Shown piece by piece: positions 53,213-62,196 of a stretch of DNA of 64,000 bases; positions within the stretch are counted from its first letter, which is position 1, and every line of letters starts with the position of its first letter. The DNA is taken from assembly GCF_008693385.1 (NCBI RefSeq), contig NZ_CP044067.1, positions 2,399,501-2,463,500 of the forward strand. The letters are read 5' to 3'. The position numbers and the translations under genes are program-made. This stretch comes from Cupriavidus pauculus. Lineage in GTDB: Bacteria; Pseudomonadota; Gammaproteobacteria; Burkholderiales; Burkholderiaceae. A model generated the notes under the pieces. That model was not told the DNA's origin and did not search any database. It saw nothing but the letters and a program-made list of their open reading frames with translations.

Positions 53213-53955
53213 CGCGAGGCGTCGCCGAAATGCGGATCGGGCGGCGGCAGCTCGCCGGCATGCGTCTGCGCGATCTCTAGCCGATAGCCGTGATTGTAGA
53301 GAGAGACGACGCGCAGTCCGTTCTCGGCGCGCAGCCCGAAACGCACGCGCAGGTTGCTGATATGCGCGTCCAGCGTGCGGGACTGCACCGTGTGGTTGCG
53401 GCCCCATACGGCGACGTGCAGACGCTCGCGCGAGACGATTTGACCCGCGTTCTCGAACAGCTCCCACGCGAGCGCGAATTCGGTGGCGGTGAGGTGAATG
53501 TCCTGCATGCCGCGCCGCGCGGCGCCCGAAACGCGGTCGAGCACGAACGCGCCGATGGTGATGCTCGACTGCGGGTCGTGTCCCTTGCGGCGCGTGGCCG
53601 ACTCGATGCGCGCCAGCAGTTCGTCGCGATCCACGGGCTTTCGCACGAAGTCGTCCGCGCCGGAGCGGAGCGCGGTGGCGACATCGCGCCCTTCGTTCTT
53701 CTGCGTAAGGATGATGACGGGCGTGGCGCGGTGATGCCGCATCCTGGCCCAGGCGAGCACATCGATGCCGGACATGTCGGGCAGCATCCAGTCGAGGATC
53801 AGCACGTCGAACTTCTCTGTCTGCAAAGTGCGAATGAACGCGCGGCCCGTGCTGAACGTCGCGACATCGTGATTCGCGCCGTTCAACCATCGCGAGATCA
53901 TGCTTGCCTGCACGGCGTCGTCTTCCAGCAGAGCGATATAGAGCCTGCCCCGCAT
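53209..53955 (-). CDS. OmpR-family response regulator
   Basis: A 248-residue regulator from ATG 53955. Receiver: Glu11-Asp12-Asp13, phosphoacceptor Asp55 in LILDWMLPDMSGID, Lys in FVRKPVDRDELL. The winged helix ends SRTLDAHISNLRVRFGL and SLYNHGYRLEIAQ. It closely parallels the regulator at 48814-49512, so the two systems are duplicates that now face each other. The start is preceded by a leader frame that extends to 54066, but its extra 37 residues are not receiver-like. A cognate kinase follows with a four-base overlap. Confidence 0.92.
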   Translation of the reverse strand: MRGRLYIALLEDDAVQASMISRWLNGANHDVATFSTGRAFIRTLQTEKFDVLILDWMLPDMSGIDVLAWARMRHHRATPVIILTQKNEGRDVATALRSGADDFVRKPVDRDELLARIESATRRKGHDPQSSITIGAFVLDRVSGAARRGMQDIHLTATEFALAWELFENAGQIVSRERLHVAVWGRNHTVQSRTLDAHISNLRVRFGLRAENGLRVVSLYNHGYRLEIAQTHAGELPPPDPHFGDASR

Positions 53956-54184
53956 TGAGCCTCCAGTGAGTGTCGATGGTGTGCTGCGCGAGTTTAACCA
54001 GAGCGGATGCGATTCTCCACATCGCGACTGTATTAGATGGTCACAGGCGCGATGCTGAAACATCAAGGTGCGTCAAGAATGACGATCGCTCCCCTCGTGG
54101 CCCGCATAGTGAAGCGGGACGTTCGTCGACCCGCGACGAAAGCCTGTCGGCGAGACGTCCTGTCGAGCGAGAGGGGATTTGGGG

Positions 54185-54227
54185 CCATGGCGACATGGCC
54201 TCCTTTTTTGAGTCCATGTCGCCATGG
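54185..54227. repeat. 14-bp perfect inverted repeat before the transposase fragment
   Basis: CCATGGCGACATGG and CCATGTCGCCATGG are exact reverse complements, 15 bases apart. The segment ATGGCCTCCTTT also occurs as a direct repeat around each arm. It lies 37 bases before the start of the IS5-type fragment. The whole gap 53956-54263 has no other gene I can support. Confidence 0.75.
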
Positions 54228-54263
54228 CCTCCTTTCATCTGCCACTACAAGGGAAATACGAAC

Positions 54264-54635
54264 ATGAATGAGGGAATCGTGGACGATGCACTCTGGGCAC
54301 GCATCGCGCCGATCGTGATGCCATTCAGCAAGCCTCAGGCAGCGCGCGGCGGACGCGAGCCGGTTTCGGATCGCGCGGCGATCACGGGCATCCTGTACGT
54401 GTTGCGGACCGGCATTCGCTGGAATGCGCTGCCGCGCGATCTCGGGGTGGGCTCCGGGGTCAGTTGCTGGCGCCGCCTGCGTTACTGGCAGAGCATCGGC
54501 GTCTGGAGCATGGTGCAGGAAGTGCTGGGCGACAGCCTGCCGCAGGACGAGCAGGTGGACTTCTCGCGCACGCGGCGCGGCCGCAGGCTGTCCGAGAAAG
54601 ACGGGGCCGCTCTCGGCCCCGGCGGCAACGGCTAG
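54264..54635 (+). pseudogene. Truncated IS5-family transposase (DUF4096 N-terminal part only)
   Basis: A 123-residue protein with the N-terminal IS5/IS1182-type domain: VDDALWARIAPIVMPFSKP, ITGILYVLRTGIRWNALPRDL and SCWRRLRYWQSIGVW. The family then continues with a DDE catalytic domain; here only a short unrelated tail follows (SRTRRGRRLSEKDG) before TAG. So it lacks all catalytic Asp/Glu residues and cannot transpose. Its stop overlaps the stop of the leftward gene 54632-55288. Either a decayed insertion or a retained DNA-binding fragment. Confidence 0.8.
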
Positions 54636-55288
54636 CCATCCACCATCCATGACGGTACCGGCTTGGTTTCGAAGTCCCGGATCACGGTGCCCGCATGATT
54701 GGTATGTACCGTCAGCATCTGGAATACCTGGCCACCGGTACTCGCATCGCCAACGGAGATCAGCGCCGCGAACTCGAGTTCGCCGGCGCCCACCTTCTTG
54801 CGGCCGATCAGCATGGCGAGCCGAAGGATATGGAGCGGCACGAAGGTATCCGGCCGGTCCATCTGCTCGAGCGCGCGTTGCGCGAGCAACAGCGGCGCGC
54901 TCCCCAGCTCGGTGAAGCGACGCCGCAACGCCGCGCGCGAGTCCTTGCCCAGCAATGCGCCGTATCCCCAGTTTCCGGCGCGCGTACGCGCGCGGACGCC
55001 GGGCTGCCATAGCTCTCCCATCACAAGCCGGGTTTCATTCGGGTCCGAGGGGGGCTCGTCGCCGCGCAGGCGCCAGATCTTGGCGGCCTGTCCCAGCAGG
55101 TCGAGCGCATAGCCGATCTGGCCGAACACGCGCTGGTAGCCGACGATGCAATCGATGTCGTCGTCGCAGACGGCAACGGCGTCGCGCGGCACGCTGGGAT
55201 GACGAAGCTGGAAGCGACTCGGAGAGCCGGGGTACTTGCCGGACCAGGCGCGGGGCCTGTCCTCGTGTTCCGGGGGTCGGATGGACAT
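54632..55288 (-). CDS. Hypothetical protein, 218 aa
   Basis: I do not recognise this protein. It runs from ATG 55288 (MSIRPPEHEDRPRAW) to a TAG shared in overlap with the transposase fragment. Visible features: an acidic patch CDDDIDC, LLGKDSRAALRRRFTELG, and a C-terminal LISVGDASTGG and IRDFETKPVPSW. No signal peptide, no membrane helix, no repeat. It could be cytoplasmic; codon use looks like its neighbours. The frame remains open far upstream into the fimT antisense strand, so the start is chosen by its position in the intergenic gap. Confidence 0.5.
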   Translation of the reverse strand: MSIRPPEHEDRPRAWSGKYPGSPSRFQLRHPSVPRDAVAVCDDDIDCIVGYQRVFGQIGYALDLLGQAAKIWRLRGDEPPSDPNETRLVMGELWQPGVRARTRAGNWGYGALLGKDSRAALRRRFTELGSAPLLLAQRALEQMDRPDTFVPLHILRLAMLIGRKKVGAGELEFAALISVGDASTGGQVFQMLTVHTNHAGTVIRDFETKPVPSWMVDG

Positions 55289-55463
55289 TGGGTGGGTACT
55301 GGAAAGATAAGGGCGCGCGGCGATTGTGCGGCCACGCCATGCCCCGCCGATCGTCGCCGACACTTCTTTGCCTTTGCGCGGATCGTTCCCCACCTCAATT
55401 TTTCTCAAGGTTGCGAGTTCGCGGCGCGCGCGCCCTAAGCTTTCCGCCGTGAACATGTAGGAC

Positions 55464-56018
55464 ATGGCTGCGATGCGTAACGAACACGGCTTCACGCTGA
55501 TCGAACTGCTGGTGGGACTGATCGTCATGGCGATGCTCGCGGTCTTTGCCATGCCGAGGCTTGGCGCGCTGGTACAGGGCAACCGCGTCGACGCGATGGT
55601 GGGCGACGCCGCCGCGGAGGTGGCGTTTGCCCTCAGCGAGGCGGCGCGGCGCGGGCTGCCGGTGACGGTGTGCCCGGCGGCGGGCGCGGCCGATGCCTGC
55701 GATGCCGGTGGCGCCTGGAAGGACGACTGGATGATCTTCGTGGATGTGAATGGCGATGGCCGCTTCGATGCCGGCGACAAGCTTCTGCGGCGGCGCGGTG
55801 GCTGGGGGCATGGCGTATCCATCGGCGCGCATGCGACCTATGCGCGGCTGCCCCGCCTGACCGCCGACGTGGACGGCATGTTCACCGGCTTGCCCGCGAA
55901 CGCGCGCCTGGTCTTCGACGTGCCGGCCGCGTTCACGGATATCACGCGATGCCTGCGTTTCAGCAACGTCGAGGCGGAGTCCGTGACGGTCAGGAGCGGC
56001 AAGGGAGCCTGCGCATGA
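55464..56018 (+). CDS. fimT: Type IV minor pilin FimT/GspH family
   Basis: A 184-residue prepilin. The short leader ends in Gly before FTLIELLVGLIVMAMLAVFA, the class III cleavage site with Glu5, then a GspH/FimT globular domain (LSEAARRGLPVTVCP, GWGHGVSIG). It is processed by PilD and helps prime the pilus. It is first in the minor pilin operon, each gene overlapping the next. ATG 55464 or 55473 may be used; neither has a strong ribosome site. Confidence 0.9.
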   Translation: MAAMRNEHGFTLIELLVGLIVMAMLAVFAMPRLGALVQGNRVDAMVGDAAAEVAFALSEAARRGLPVTVCPAAGAADACDAGGAWKDDWMIFVDVNGDGRFDAGDKLLRRRGGWGHGVSIGAHATYARLPRLTADVDGMFTGLPANARLVFDVPAAFTDITRCLRFSNVEAESVTVRSGKGACA

Positions 56019-56494
56019 TGGCGCACGGTACACCGCGCATGGGCGGCTTCTCGCTGATCGAGGCGCTGATCGCACTGCTGCTCACGTCCATACTTGCCGT
56101 CGTCTTCATGCGCATGATGGGCGTGTCGCTGCTGCGCACGCAGGAGTCGCGCACGCGTGCCTATGCCATCCACCAGATGCAGAGCCTCGCGGCGGCGATA
56201 TCGGCGAACCGGGCCTACTGGGCGAGCGGTTCGGCCACGCCCGTGGCCCTTCGCTTGCCCATGGCCAAGAGCGCGTCCGACTGTGCCGCGGGCGAGTGCG
56301 ATCCGGCCCGGCTGGCGCGCTTCGACATGACGCGCTGGGGCAATGATCTTTCAAGGCGGCTCAGCGGCGTGGAAGGAAGCGCGTCGTGCGAACCCGTCAG
56401 CGGGCAAACGGTATGCACTATCACGGTGTCGTGGCGCGAGCGCGGCGCGTCGGCGGGCACGACGTCGTCGCAGTCCATGCGATTCGTGCCATGA
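56015..56494 (+). CDS. pilV: Type IV minor pilin PilV
   Basis: A 159-residue prepilin from ATG 56015 (ATGA overlap with fimT). Cleavage site GG/FSLIEALIALLLTSIL with Glu5 and the MRMMGVSLLRTQESR segment typical of PilV. The globular part has two Cys (CAAGEC) and a Cys near GQTVC. It acts in the priming complex with PilW, PilX and FimT. It overlaps pilW at its stop. Confidence 0.9.
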   Translation: MMAHGTPRMGGFSLIEALIALLLTSILAVVFMRMMGVSLLRTQESRTRAYAIHQMQSLAAAISANRAYWASGSATPVALRLPMAKSASDCAAGECDPARLARFDMTRWGNDLSRRLSGVEGSASCEPVSGQTVCTITVSWRERGASAGTTSSQSMRFVP

Positions 56495-57195
56495 AGCGCG
56501 CGGCAAGCCGGGGCCACTCGCTTGTGTCGATGCTGGTGGGCATGACGGTCGGCCTGATCGTCATGGGCGTGCTGTTCGGCATCTTCGTCAGCCTGAAGAC
56601 ATCGTATCGCGCGCAGACGCAACTGGCGCGGCTGACTGCCTCGGAAATGCGCGTCATGGATCGGCTTGCGCAGGTCGTGCAAACCGCGGGCTTCTACCCC
56701 TCCGATGAATACAACGGCGTTCCCCGCGCGCAGTTCAATGCGGTGGATGTGTGGAAGCAGGGACAGGCGATCGGGGGCGCCAGCGGCGCCAGCAGCGATG
56801 TCCTGCGCACGCGCCTTCGTATCGGCAGGAGCGAGACCGTCCGCGATTGTGGCGGTGACCAGCTTCCACAGGTCAATGTGGCATCCATGTACGTACAGAC
56901 CGTTCGGGTCGGCGCAGCCGGAAAACTCGAATGCGAAGTGTCCGCAACCGTCGGCCCATACCGGCGCGTCTACACGCTGGCGGAAGCCGTTTCGCACTTC
57001 AGGGTTCGTTACGGATTGGACCGCGACGGGGACGAGAGCGTCGAGCGCTATCTCGATGCGACGGGGGTGGAAGGCGCCCGGGCCTGGAGCGAGGTCGTGA
57101 CCGTGCGGTTCGATCTGAAGCTCGCACACGGACTCTCCAGCGGCGACGTCCCGCAGGAATTGACACAGGTGGTGAAGGTGACCAATCGTGAGTAG
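56491..57195 (+). CDS. pilW: Type IV minor pilin PilW with atypical N-terminus
   Basis: A 234-residue PilW-like protein from ATG 56491. The prepilin site reads SRG/HSLVSMLVGMTVGLIVMG: position +1 is His instead of Phe, and position +5 is Ser instead of the usual Glu. The remainder fits PilW (RMDRLAQVVQTAGFYPSD, then VVKVTNRE at the end). It belongs to the minor pilin priming complex. The lost Glu5 suggests it inserts in the pilus tip differently, or is the tip cap. It overlaps both neighbours by a few bases. Confidence 0.87.
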   Translation: MKRAASRGHSLVSMLVGMTVGLIVMGVLFGIFVSLKTSYRAQTQLARLTASEMRVMDRLAQVVQTAGFYPSDEYNGVPRAQFNAVDVWKQGQAIGGASGASSDVLRTRLRIGRSETVRDCGGDQLPQVNVASMYVQTVRVGAAGKLECEVSATVGPYRRVYTLAEAVSHFRVRYGLDRDGDESVERYLDATGVEGARAWSEVVTVRFDLKLAHGLSSGDVPQELTQVVKVTNRE

Positions 57196-57730
57196 ATCGA
57201 TGCAACGCCGCGGCGGGGGTTTCGTGCTGCTGTTCGCGCTGTTCCTGACCATTGCGCTCGGCGCCCTTGGCGTCGCGATATTGCGCAACGTACCCGTGCG
57301 GGAACGCATCGCCGGCAATGTCACCGACAAGCAGCGCGCGTTGCGCGCCGCGGAGGATGCCATGCGATACGCCGAAATGTGGCTCGTGCGGGAGCAGGGC
57401 GATGCCGCGATGGCATGCGCGGGCGCGATCCACGCGGGCACCTCGCGACCGCGCGTCTGCACGAATGCACTCGCGTCCCCCGCCAGCCCGCCCTGGCCGG
57501 AACGGATCGAGTACCTGCCGCTACCCGGCAACCAGCCGGACGCGAATGCGCCATCGCGTAGCGCGATCCATATCGCCCAGGGTGGCACCTCGGCCGGTGG
57601 CACGCGGCGCCTGTTCAGAATCACGACCGTGGGCTACGGCCCGAATGGCGCCGTCGGCAACGGGGCCGTCGTCGTGTTGCGCAGTGCCTTCGCGCTGACC
57701 ACGGGCGCCCGTAACCTTGGAGCACAGTAA
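57188..57730 (+). CDS. pilX: Type IV minor pilin PilX
   Basis: A 180-residue protein from GTG 57188. The N-terminus GGG/FVLLFALFLTIALGALGV lacks Glu5, as is common in PilX, and continues LRNVPVRERIAGNVTDKQRA and LRAAEDAMRYAE, the conserved PilX helix. It sits between PilW and PilY1 in the priming complex. It overlaps pilW by eight bases and pilY1 by one. The gene order V-W-X-Y1-E is that of Pseudomonas and other betaproteobacteria. Confidence 0.88.
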   Translation: MSRSMQRRGGGFVLLFALFLTIALGALGVAILRNVPVRERIAGNVTDKQRALRAAEDAMRYAEMWLVREQGDAAMACAGAIHAGTSRPRVCTNALASPASPPWPERIEYLPLPGNQPDANAPSRSAIHIAQGGTSAGGTRRLFRITTVGYGPNGAVGNGAVVVLRSAFALTTGARNLGAQ

Positions 57731-60700
57731 TGCGCAGCACAGTCATGCGGCATCGCCGGTCTTTCGTCTCGCTGGCCTGCCTCGCGTTGCTCGCCATCGG
57801 CAATACGGCCCGCGCGCAGGCGGGTGCCGCGGGCGCGAGCAGCGTGCAGTTCATCGACGACGACCTGACGGGAAAGGCCTCGCGCTACGACTGGATACCG
57901 CTGGCGGGTGCGTGCCTGACCGCGGGCGACGGTACCGGCGCGATTCCCGCCTGCCAGGGGCACGACTACTACCGGGGAAAGCAGCAGGTCGGCGGGACGA
58001 GCGGGCGATTACCCGATTCGCCCGGCGCGGGCGCGCTGCGTCTCACGAATGGCGATTACCGATCGCGCGGCAGCAACGGCGACGGCCAGCGTGGCGCGGT
58101 CCTGTCGAAGTTTACGTTTCCAAACCACGACGGCATCGAACTGGCGTTCACCACGGTGACGTATGGCGGCGACGGACATGATCGTACGGGCGCGGACGGC
58201 ATCAGTTTTTTCCTCGCGGATGGCAGCCTTCCGCCGTCGATCGGCGCGCCCGGCGGAGCGCTCGGCTATAGCTGTGGGAACGGTTCCTCGGAGAACGATG
58301 GCGTGGCAGGCGCCTATCTTGGCATCGGCATCGACGAATACGGCAACTTCTCGAATTCCAGAGAGACGACAAATACGGGGGTCGGCCGCAGGCCGAACCA
58401 CATCGTGGTACGCGGAGCGGGGGACACCAACTGGGCGGGGCTCGTCAGGCAGTTTCCGCAGACCTACTCGCTGGCCAACGATGGCCTTCGCAGTTCGCAG
58501 GTGCGTGATGCCTGCAAGACCGGCAAGGCCGGGGACAGCGGTCGCACGGCCTTGTCGAATTATCCGTTGCTGAAGTCGGTCTCGCTGCCCAGCGTCATGG
58601 CGAACCAGCAAGGCGTGGCGATGCCAACGCGCGGCAACGCGCAGCCCATTACCTACTCGCTGCGCCTGAGCCAGCACGGCAGCCTCAGTCTGCATTACAG
58701 CTACAACGGCGGCATCGCCAAGCCGCTTTTCGAGGATTACGACATCGCGTCGAAGAATGGCACACCCCCCGCCACGCTGCGCTTCGGCTTCGCGGCCAGT
58801 ACCGGCCAAGGCAGCAACGTCCATGAAATCACGTGCTTCAAGGCCAGGCCGGCAACGCGCTCCGAAACCAGCGCCGCGCAGGGGACGGATCCCGCGCGGC
58901 GGACCGACGGCGGTCCGCAGTTCTATTTCACCGCGCATGACGAGCGTTACTGGACGGGGGCGCTGACCGCCTACGGCGTGACCGCGCGGCAGGACGGCCG
59001 CATCCAGCTCGAGGAGCGTCCGCGCTGGGATGCATCGTGCCGGCTCACCGGCGGCAAGTGCGACGGCGTGGTCGGGACCGCGGCCGGGGTCGTGCCGGGC
59101 GATCGGACCGTGCTGACCTGGAACGGCGCGCAGGGTGTTCCCTTCCGCTGGCATTCGCTGTCGGACGCGCAACGCGCCGCGCTGGGCCCGGTCAACGCGG
59201 GAGAGGCATCCGGCGAGCGGGCACTCGATTACCTGCGCGGTTCGCGCCAGGACGAAATCGGCAGGGCCGCGGGCGGCACGCTTCGCAAGCGGCAAGGCTT
59301 GCTCGGCGACATCAGCCATTCGAGCCCGAGCTGGGTCGGCGCCCCCGGCGCGTCCTATGATGGCCCATGGTGGGACCGGCGGCATGCCTCGGAGCAGGCA
59401 GGCGAGCCCGATGGCAGCTACGCGGCCTTCAAGGCGCGCCACGCGCAGCGGCAACACATGGTGTATGTCGGCGCCAATGACGGGCTCCTGCACGGGTTTC
59501 GCGCGGGAGGCGGCCAGCCCATCCAGAACGACGGCGTGGAAGCGCTCGCCTATATGCCGTCGCCCGTGGTCGACGTGGTGCGCGCACGCACGGAAAGCTA
59601 CGACCTGACCTCGCCACAGTACGCGCACAACCTGTTCGTCGATGCGACGCCCGCTTCCGGCGATCTGTACTATGCCGGCGCATGGCATACGTGGCTCGTG
59701 GGCGGACTCGGCGGCGGCGCGCGCGTCGACGGACCCATCGCGGACGACACCACGTCCACCAGCGGGATGATCTATGCGCTCGACGTTACCGATCCATCCA
59801 CCTTCCGCGAAGGCAACGCGGCCGCGGTGGTGCTTGGCGAATGGTCGTCGTCACGATTGAACGCGGACGGCATCTGCAACGTCACGCAGTGCGGCGGGCA
59901 TCTCGGCATGGTGCACGGCAAGCCGCTGATCCGGCGGCTGCACAACGGCAAATGGGCGGTGCTGTTCGGCAACGGGTACAACAGCGCGCATGGATCCGCG
60001 GGGCTGTTTGTCATGATCGTGGATCCCGGAAAGGGGGCGGGCGCGGCAACGTTCCACTATCTCGATACGGGCCACGGGCGTGCCCAGGACCCGCTGAAGC
60101 TGCAGCGCAGGAATGGCATCGTCGAGGTCACGGCGGCAGACTTCGACGAGGACCACATCACCGACTTTGTCTATGCCGGCGACCTGTTCGGCAATGTCTG
60201 GCGCTTCGACCTGACCGACAGCGATCCCGGCAAATGGCGCGTCCGGGCGGCGCCGCTCTATGCGACGGGCGGTCAGCCCATCTCGACGAGCATCCTGGCG
60301 GCCGCCACGCCCGCGTCCGGATCGAAGCCCCGCGTGATGTTGATCTTCGGCACCGGCAGGCGCTACGAGCAGACGTTGTCCGCGGGCAGCGCATACTCGC
60401 CCGGGCAGCATGGCATGCATGGCGTCTGGGACGGCGACCTCGATAGCTGGAACACGGGCATTCACCCGGCCTTCCAGTACGCGTCGCGATCCATGTCGGG
60501 CACGCTGACCGCCGCGGATCTGCAGGTGCAGACCATCAGCCGGCTGGCCACCGTGCCGGGCGCGCCGGAATTGCGCGCGGTCAGTACGGAGCAGGTGTGC
60601 TGGAAGGCCGATGGGGCATGCCGCGTCGCGAGGTCGGGGTGGAGGCTCGAACTGACCGCGACGGACGAGCAGATCCTCCATGATCCCACCATGGTCGGCA

Positions 60701-61041
60701 GCATGGTGCTCTTCAACACGCGTATTCCGCCCGCTTCGGGTTCCACGGGCCAATTGTCGTGTACCAGGCCCGAGGCCATCGGCTATTCGATGGCCGTCCG
60801 CCTCGACAGCGGCGGCGCGAGCGCGCGCTCGTTCTTCGACGTGCCTGAACTCGGCGCGACGCCGGCGATCACGGTGAGTGGCATCAGCCTCGATGGCGCC
60901 GGTACGCCGACCACATTCACGATGAATGGCAAGACCTACATGGTGCAGCAGACGGAGAAGGGCGTCGGAAAGCTCAACGAGATCCATCCCGACCTCGGCG
61001 AGCGCAAAGGCAGACGCATCAACTGGGCGAGGCTGCGATGA
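57730..61041 (+). CDS. pilY1: PilY1: type IV pilus-associated adhesin
   Basis: An 1103-residue exported protein (signal to about residue 30). Residues ~37-370 resemble a bacterial L-type lectin-like domain (GADGISFFLADG, AYLGIGIDEYGNF). The C-terminal part is the PilY1 beta-propeller: VYVGANDGLLHGF, MIYALDVTDPSTF, and the calcium-binding DFDEDHITDFVYAGD loop (Asp804 to Asp812). PilY1 sits at the pilus tip, controls retraction and binds surfaces or host sugars. The lectin-like part replaces the vWA domain of P. aeruginosa PilY1. It overlaps pilX and pilE. Confidence 0.93.
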   Translation: MRSTVMRHRRSFVSLACLALLAIGNTARAQAGAAGASSVQFIDDDLTGKASRYDWIPLAGACLTAGDGTGAIPACQGHDYYRGKQQVGGTSGRLPDSPGAGALRLTNGDYRSRGSNGDGQRGAVLSKFTFPNHDGIELAFTTVTYGGDGHDRTGADGISFFLADGSLPPSIGAPGGALGYSCGNGSSENDGVAGAYLGIGIDEYGNFSNSRETTNTGVGRRPNHIVVRGAGDTNWAGLVRQFPQTYSLANDGLRSSQVRDACKTGKAGDSGRTALSNYPLLKSVSLPSVMANQQGVAMPTRGNAQPITYSLRLSQHGSLSLHYSYNGGIAKPLFEDYDIASKNGTPPATLRFGFAASTGQGSNVHEITCFKARPATRSETSAAQGTDPARRTDGGPQFYFTAHDERYWTGALTAYGVTARQDGRIQLEERPRWDASCRLTGGKCDGVVGTAAGVVPGDRTVLTWNGAQGVPFRWHSLSDAQRAALGPVNAGEASGERALDYLRGSRQDEIGRAAGGTLRKRQGLLGDISHSSPSWVGAPGASYDGPWWDRRHASEQAGEPDGSYAAFKARHAQRQHMVYVGANDGLLHGFRAGGGQPIQNDGVEALAYMPSPVVDVVRARTESYDLTSPQYAHNLFVDATPASGDLYYAGAWHTWLVGGLGGGARVDGPIADDTTSTSGMIYALDVTDPSTFREGNAAAVVLGEWSSSRLNADGICNVTQCGGHLGMVHGKPLIRRLHNGKWAVLFGNGYNSAHGSAGLFVMIVDPGKGAGAATFHYLDTGHGRAQDPLKLQRRNGIVEVTAADFDEDHITDFVYAGDLFGNVWRFDLTDSDPGKWRVRAAPLYATGGQPISTSILAAATPASGSKPRVMLIFGTGRRYEQTLSAGSAYSPGQHGMHGVWDGDLDSWNTGIHPAFQYASRSMSGTLTAADLQVQTISRLATVPGAPELRAVSTEQVCWKADGACRVARSGWRLELTATDEQILHDPTMVGSMVLFNTRIPPASGSTGQLSCTRPEAIGYSMAVRLDSGGASARSFFDVPELGATPAITVSGISLDGAGTPTTFTMNGKTYMVQQTEKGVGKLNEIHPDLGERKGRRINWARLR

Positions 61042-61520
61042 GCGCGGACGACCGCGCGCGTGCCGGCCCTGTGCCGCGCGGCTTCACGCTGATCGAAATG
61101 CTCACCGTGGTGGTGATCCTCGGCGTGCTGACGGCCATCGCCATGCCGCTCTACCGCGAGCATGCCTCCGCGGCGCGCCGGGCCTATGCGCGGGCAACGC
61201 TGATGGATATCGCCGCGCGGCAGGCCCGTTATATGGCCCTGCAGGGCGTGTATGCGGACAAGGCGGGACAGCTGGGCCTGCCGGGAAGGTTCCCGCTCGA
61301 CGTGCTCGACGGTCAGCCCGGCGGGCCATTGCCAGCCGGCGCGCGGCGGGTGGTGTGGTATCGCGTATCGATGACGTTGCGGAACAACGGCGAGGGCTAC
61401 ATTGCCAGCGCCCAACCCGTCGACGGACAGCGCGACGACCGGTGCGGCACCTTTACGCTCGACGACGCCGGCCGGCAATCGACCTTCGGCGGCAGCCTGC
61501 GTCCGTCGGAGTGCTGGTAG
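61038..61520 (+). CDS. pilE: Type IV minor pilin PilE
   Basis: A 160-residue prepilin with cleavage site RG/FTLIEMLTVVVILGVLTAIAMPLYREH and two Cys near the C-terminus (CGTFTLDDAGRQS and SECW). It overlaps pilY1 by four bases and is the last gene of the operon. The PilE role as minor pilin linking PilV/W/X/Y1 to the major fibre is taken from Pseudomonas. A hairpin followed by T-rich sequence (61590-61610) lies 70 bases downstream. Confidence 0.9.
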   Translation: MSADDRARAGPVPRGFTLIEMLTVVVILGVLTAIAMPLYREHASAARRAYARATLMDIAARQARYMALQGVYADKAGQLGLPGRFPLDVLDGQPGGPLPAGARRVVWYRVSMTLRNNGEGYIASAQPVDGQRDDRCGTFTLDDAGRQSTFGGSLRPSECW

Positions 61521-61589
61521 CCCGCGCGATTCTCAAAATTTCCCAATAACGCGAGATGCATTGCCCCTGCGTGATGTCATGAACATCGC

Positions 61590-61610
61590 CGATCGGCATT
61601 GGGCCGATCG
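61590..61610 (+). terminator. Hairpin between pilE and the first pilin gene
   Basis: Eight-base-pair stem CGATCGGC / GCCGATCG, 5-base loop, then TCCTTGTTCATTGCCTTTTTTT. It may end the minor pilin transcript, or attenuate read-through to the pilin gene. Confidence 0.6.
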
Positions 61611-61646
61611 TCCTTGTTCATTGCCTTTTTTTCTTTGGGGGTCATC

Positions 61647-62114
61647 ATGTATTTCTCGCGTACCACTCGCTCGGTACAAACCGGCTTCACCATGATCGAA
61701 CTGATGGTCGTGGTGGCCATCATCGGCGTGCTCGCCGCCATCGCCGTGCCGCAGTATCAGGACTACACCTCCCGTACGCAGATGACGCGCGCGCTCGGTG
61801 AACTGTCCGCCTACAAGACCGGTGTCGAAGATCACCTGCTGCGCGGGGAGACCGCGATCATCAGCAAGGACATCGGCTATGTGCAGTCGAACCTCACGGC
61901 GGTGTACGACCCGAACGCGGCGTCGCTGTGGAAGTACGACACGGCGACAAAGACCGGCACGCTGAAAGTGACGATGGGTCAGCGGGCAAACACCTCGGTC
62001 AATGGCGCGACCATCGAACTCAACCGGGCAGCGGACGGCACGTGGACCTGTGTCATCAAGCCCGCGACGATGGACGGCTGGAAGGACTCGTACAAGCCTT
62101 CGAACTGCACCTGA
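61647..62114 (+). CDS. pilA: Type IV major-type pilin, copy 1
   Basis: A 155-residue prepilin from ATG 61647. Leader of 13 residues, then [22 protein letters not shown] with Glu5, the classic type IVa core. The globular part has one Cys pair (WTCVIKP to SNCT) forming the D-region loop. It is closely related to the pilin encoded next to it. A 5' GGGGG just before the ATG acts as ribosome site. As the fibre subunit it would be made in large excess over the minor pilins. Confidence 0.9.
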   Translation: MYFSRTTRSVQTGFTMIELMVVVAIIGVLAAIAVPQYQDYTSRTQMTRALGELSAYKTGVEDHLLRGETAIISKDIGYVQSNLTAVYDPNAASLWKYDTATKTGTLKVTMGQRANTSVNGATIELNRAADGTWTCVIKPATMDGWKDSYKPSNCT

Positions 62115-62127
62115 TCTCCCGCACCAC

Positions 62128-62153
62128 GGTGACACGGTTCGCGCCGTGTCACC
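62128..62153 (+). repeat. 10-bp perfect hairpin between the two pilin genes
   Basis: GGTGACACGG pairs exactly with CCGTGTCACC around a 6-base loop, followed by a pyrimidine-rich run (CGTCTCCCCTTTCCCCTC). It is well placed to reduce or process the transcript between the pilin genes. Confidence 0.65.
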
Positions 62154-62196
62154 CGTCTCCCCTTTCCCCTCTTTCCCACCTCTGAAAGTCGAAACC

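Noticed and set aside
54037..54267. Short frame over the 54185-54227 hairpin
   Set aside because: Its translation is set by the inverted repeat, and it overlaps a better-supported start at 54264.
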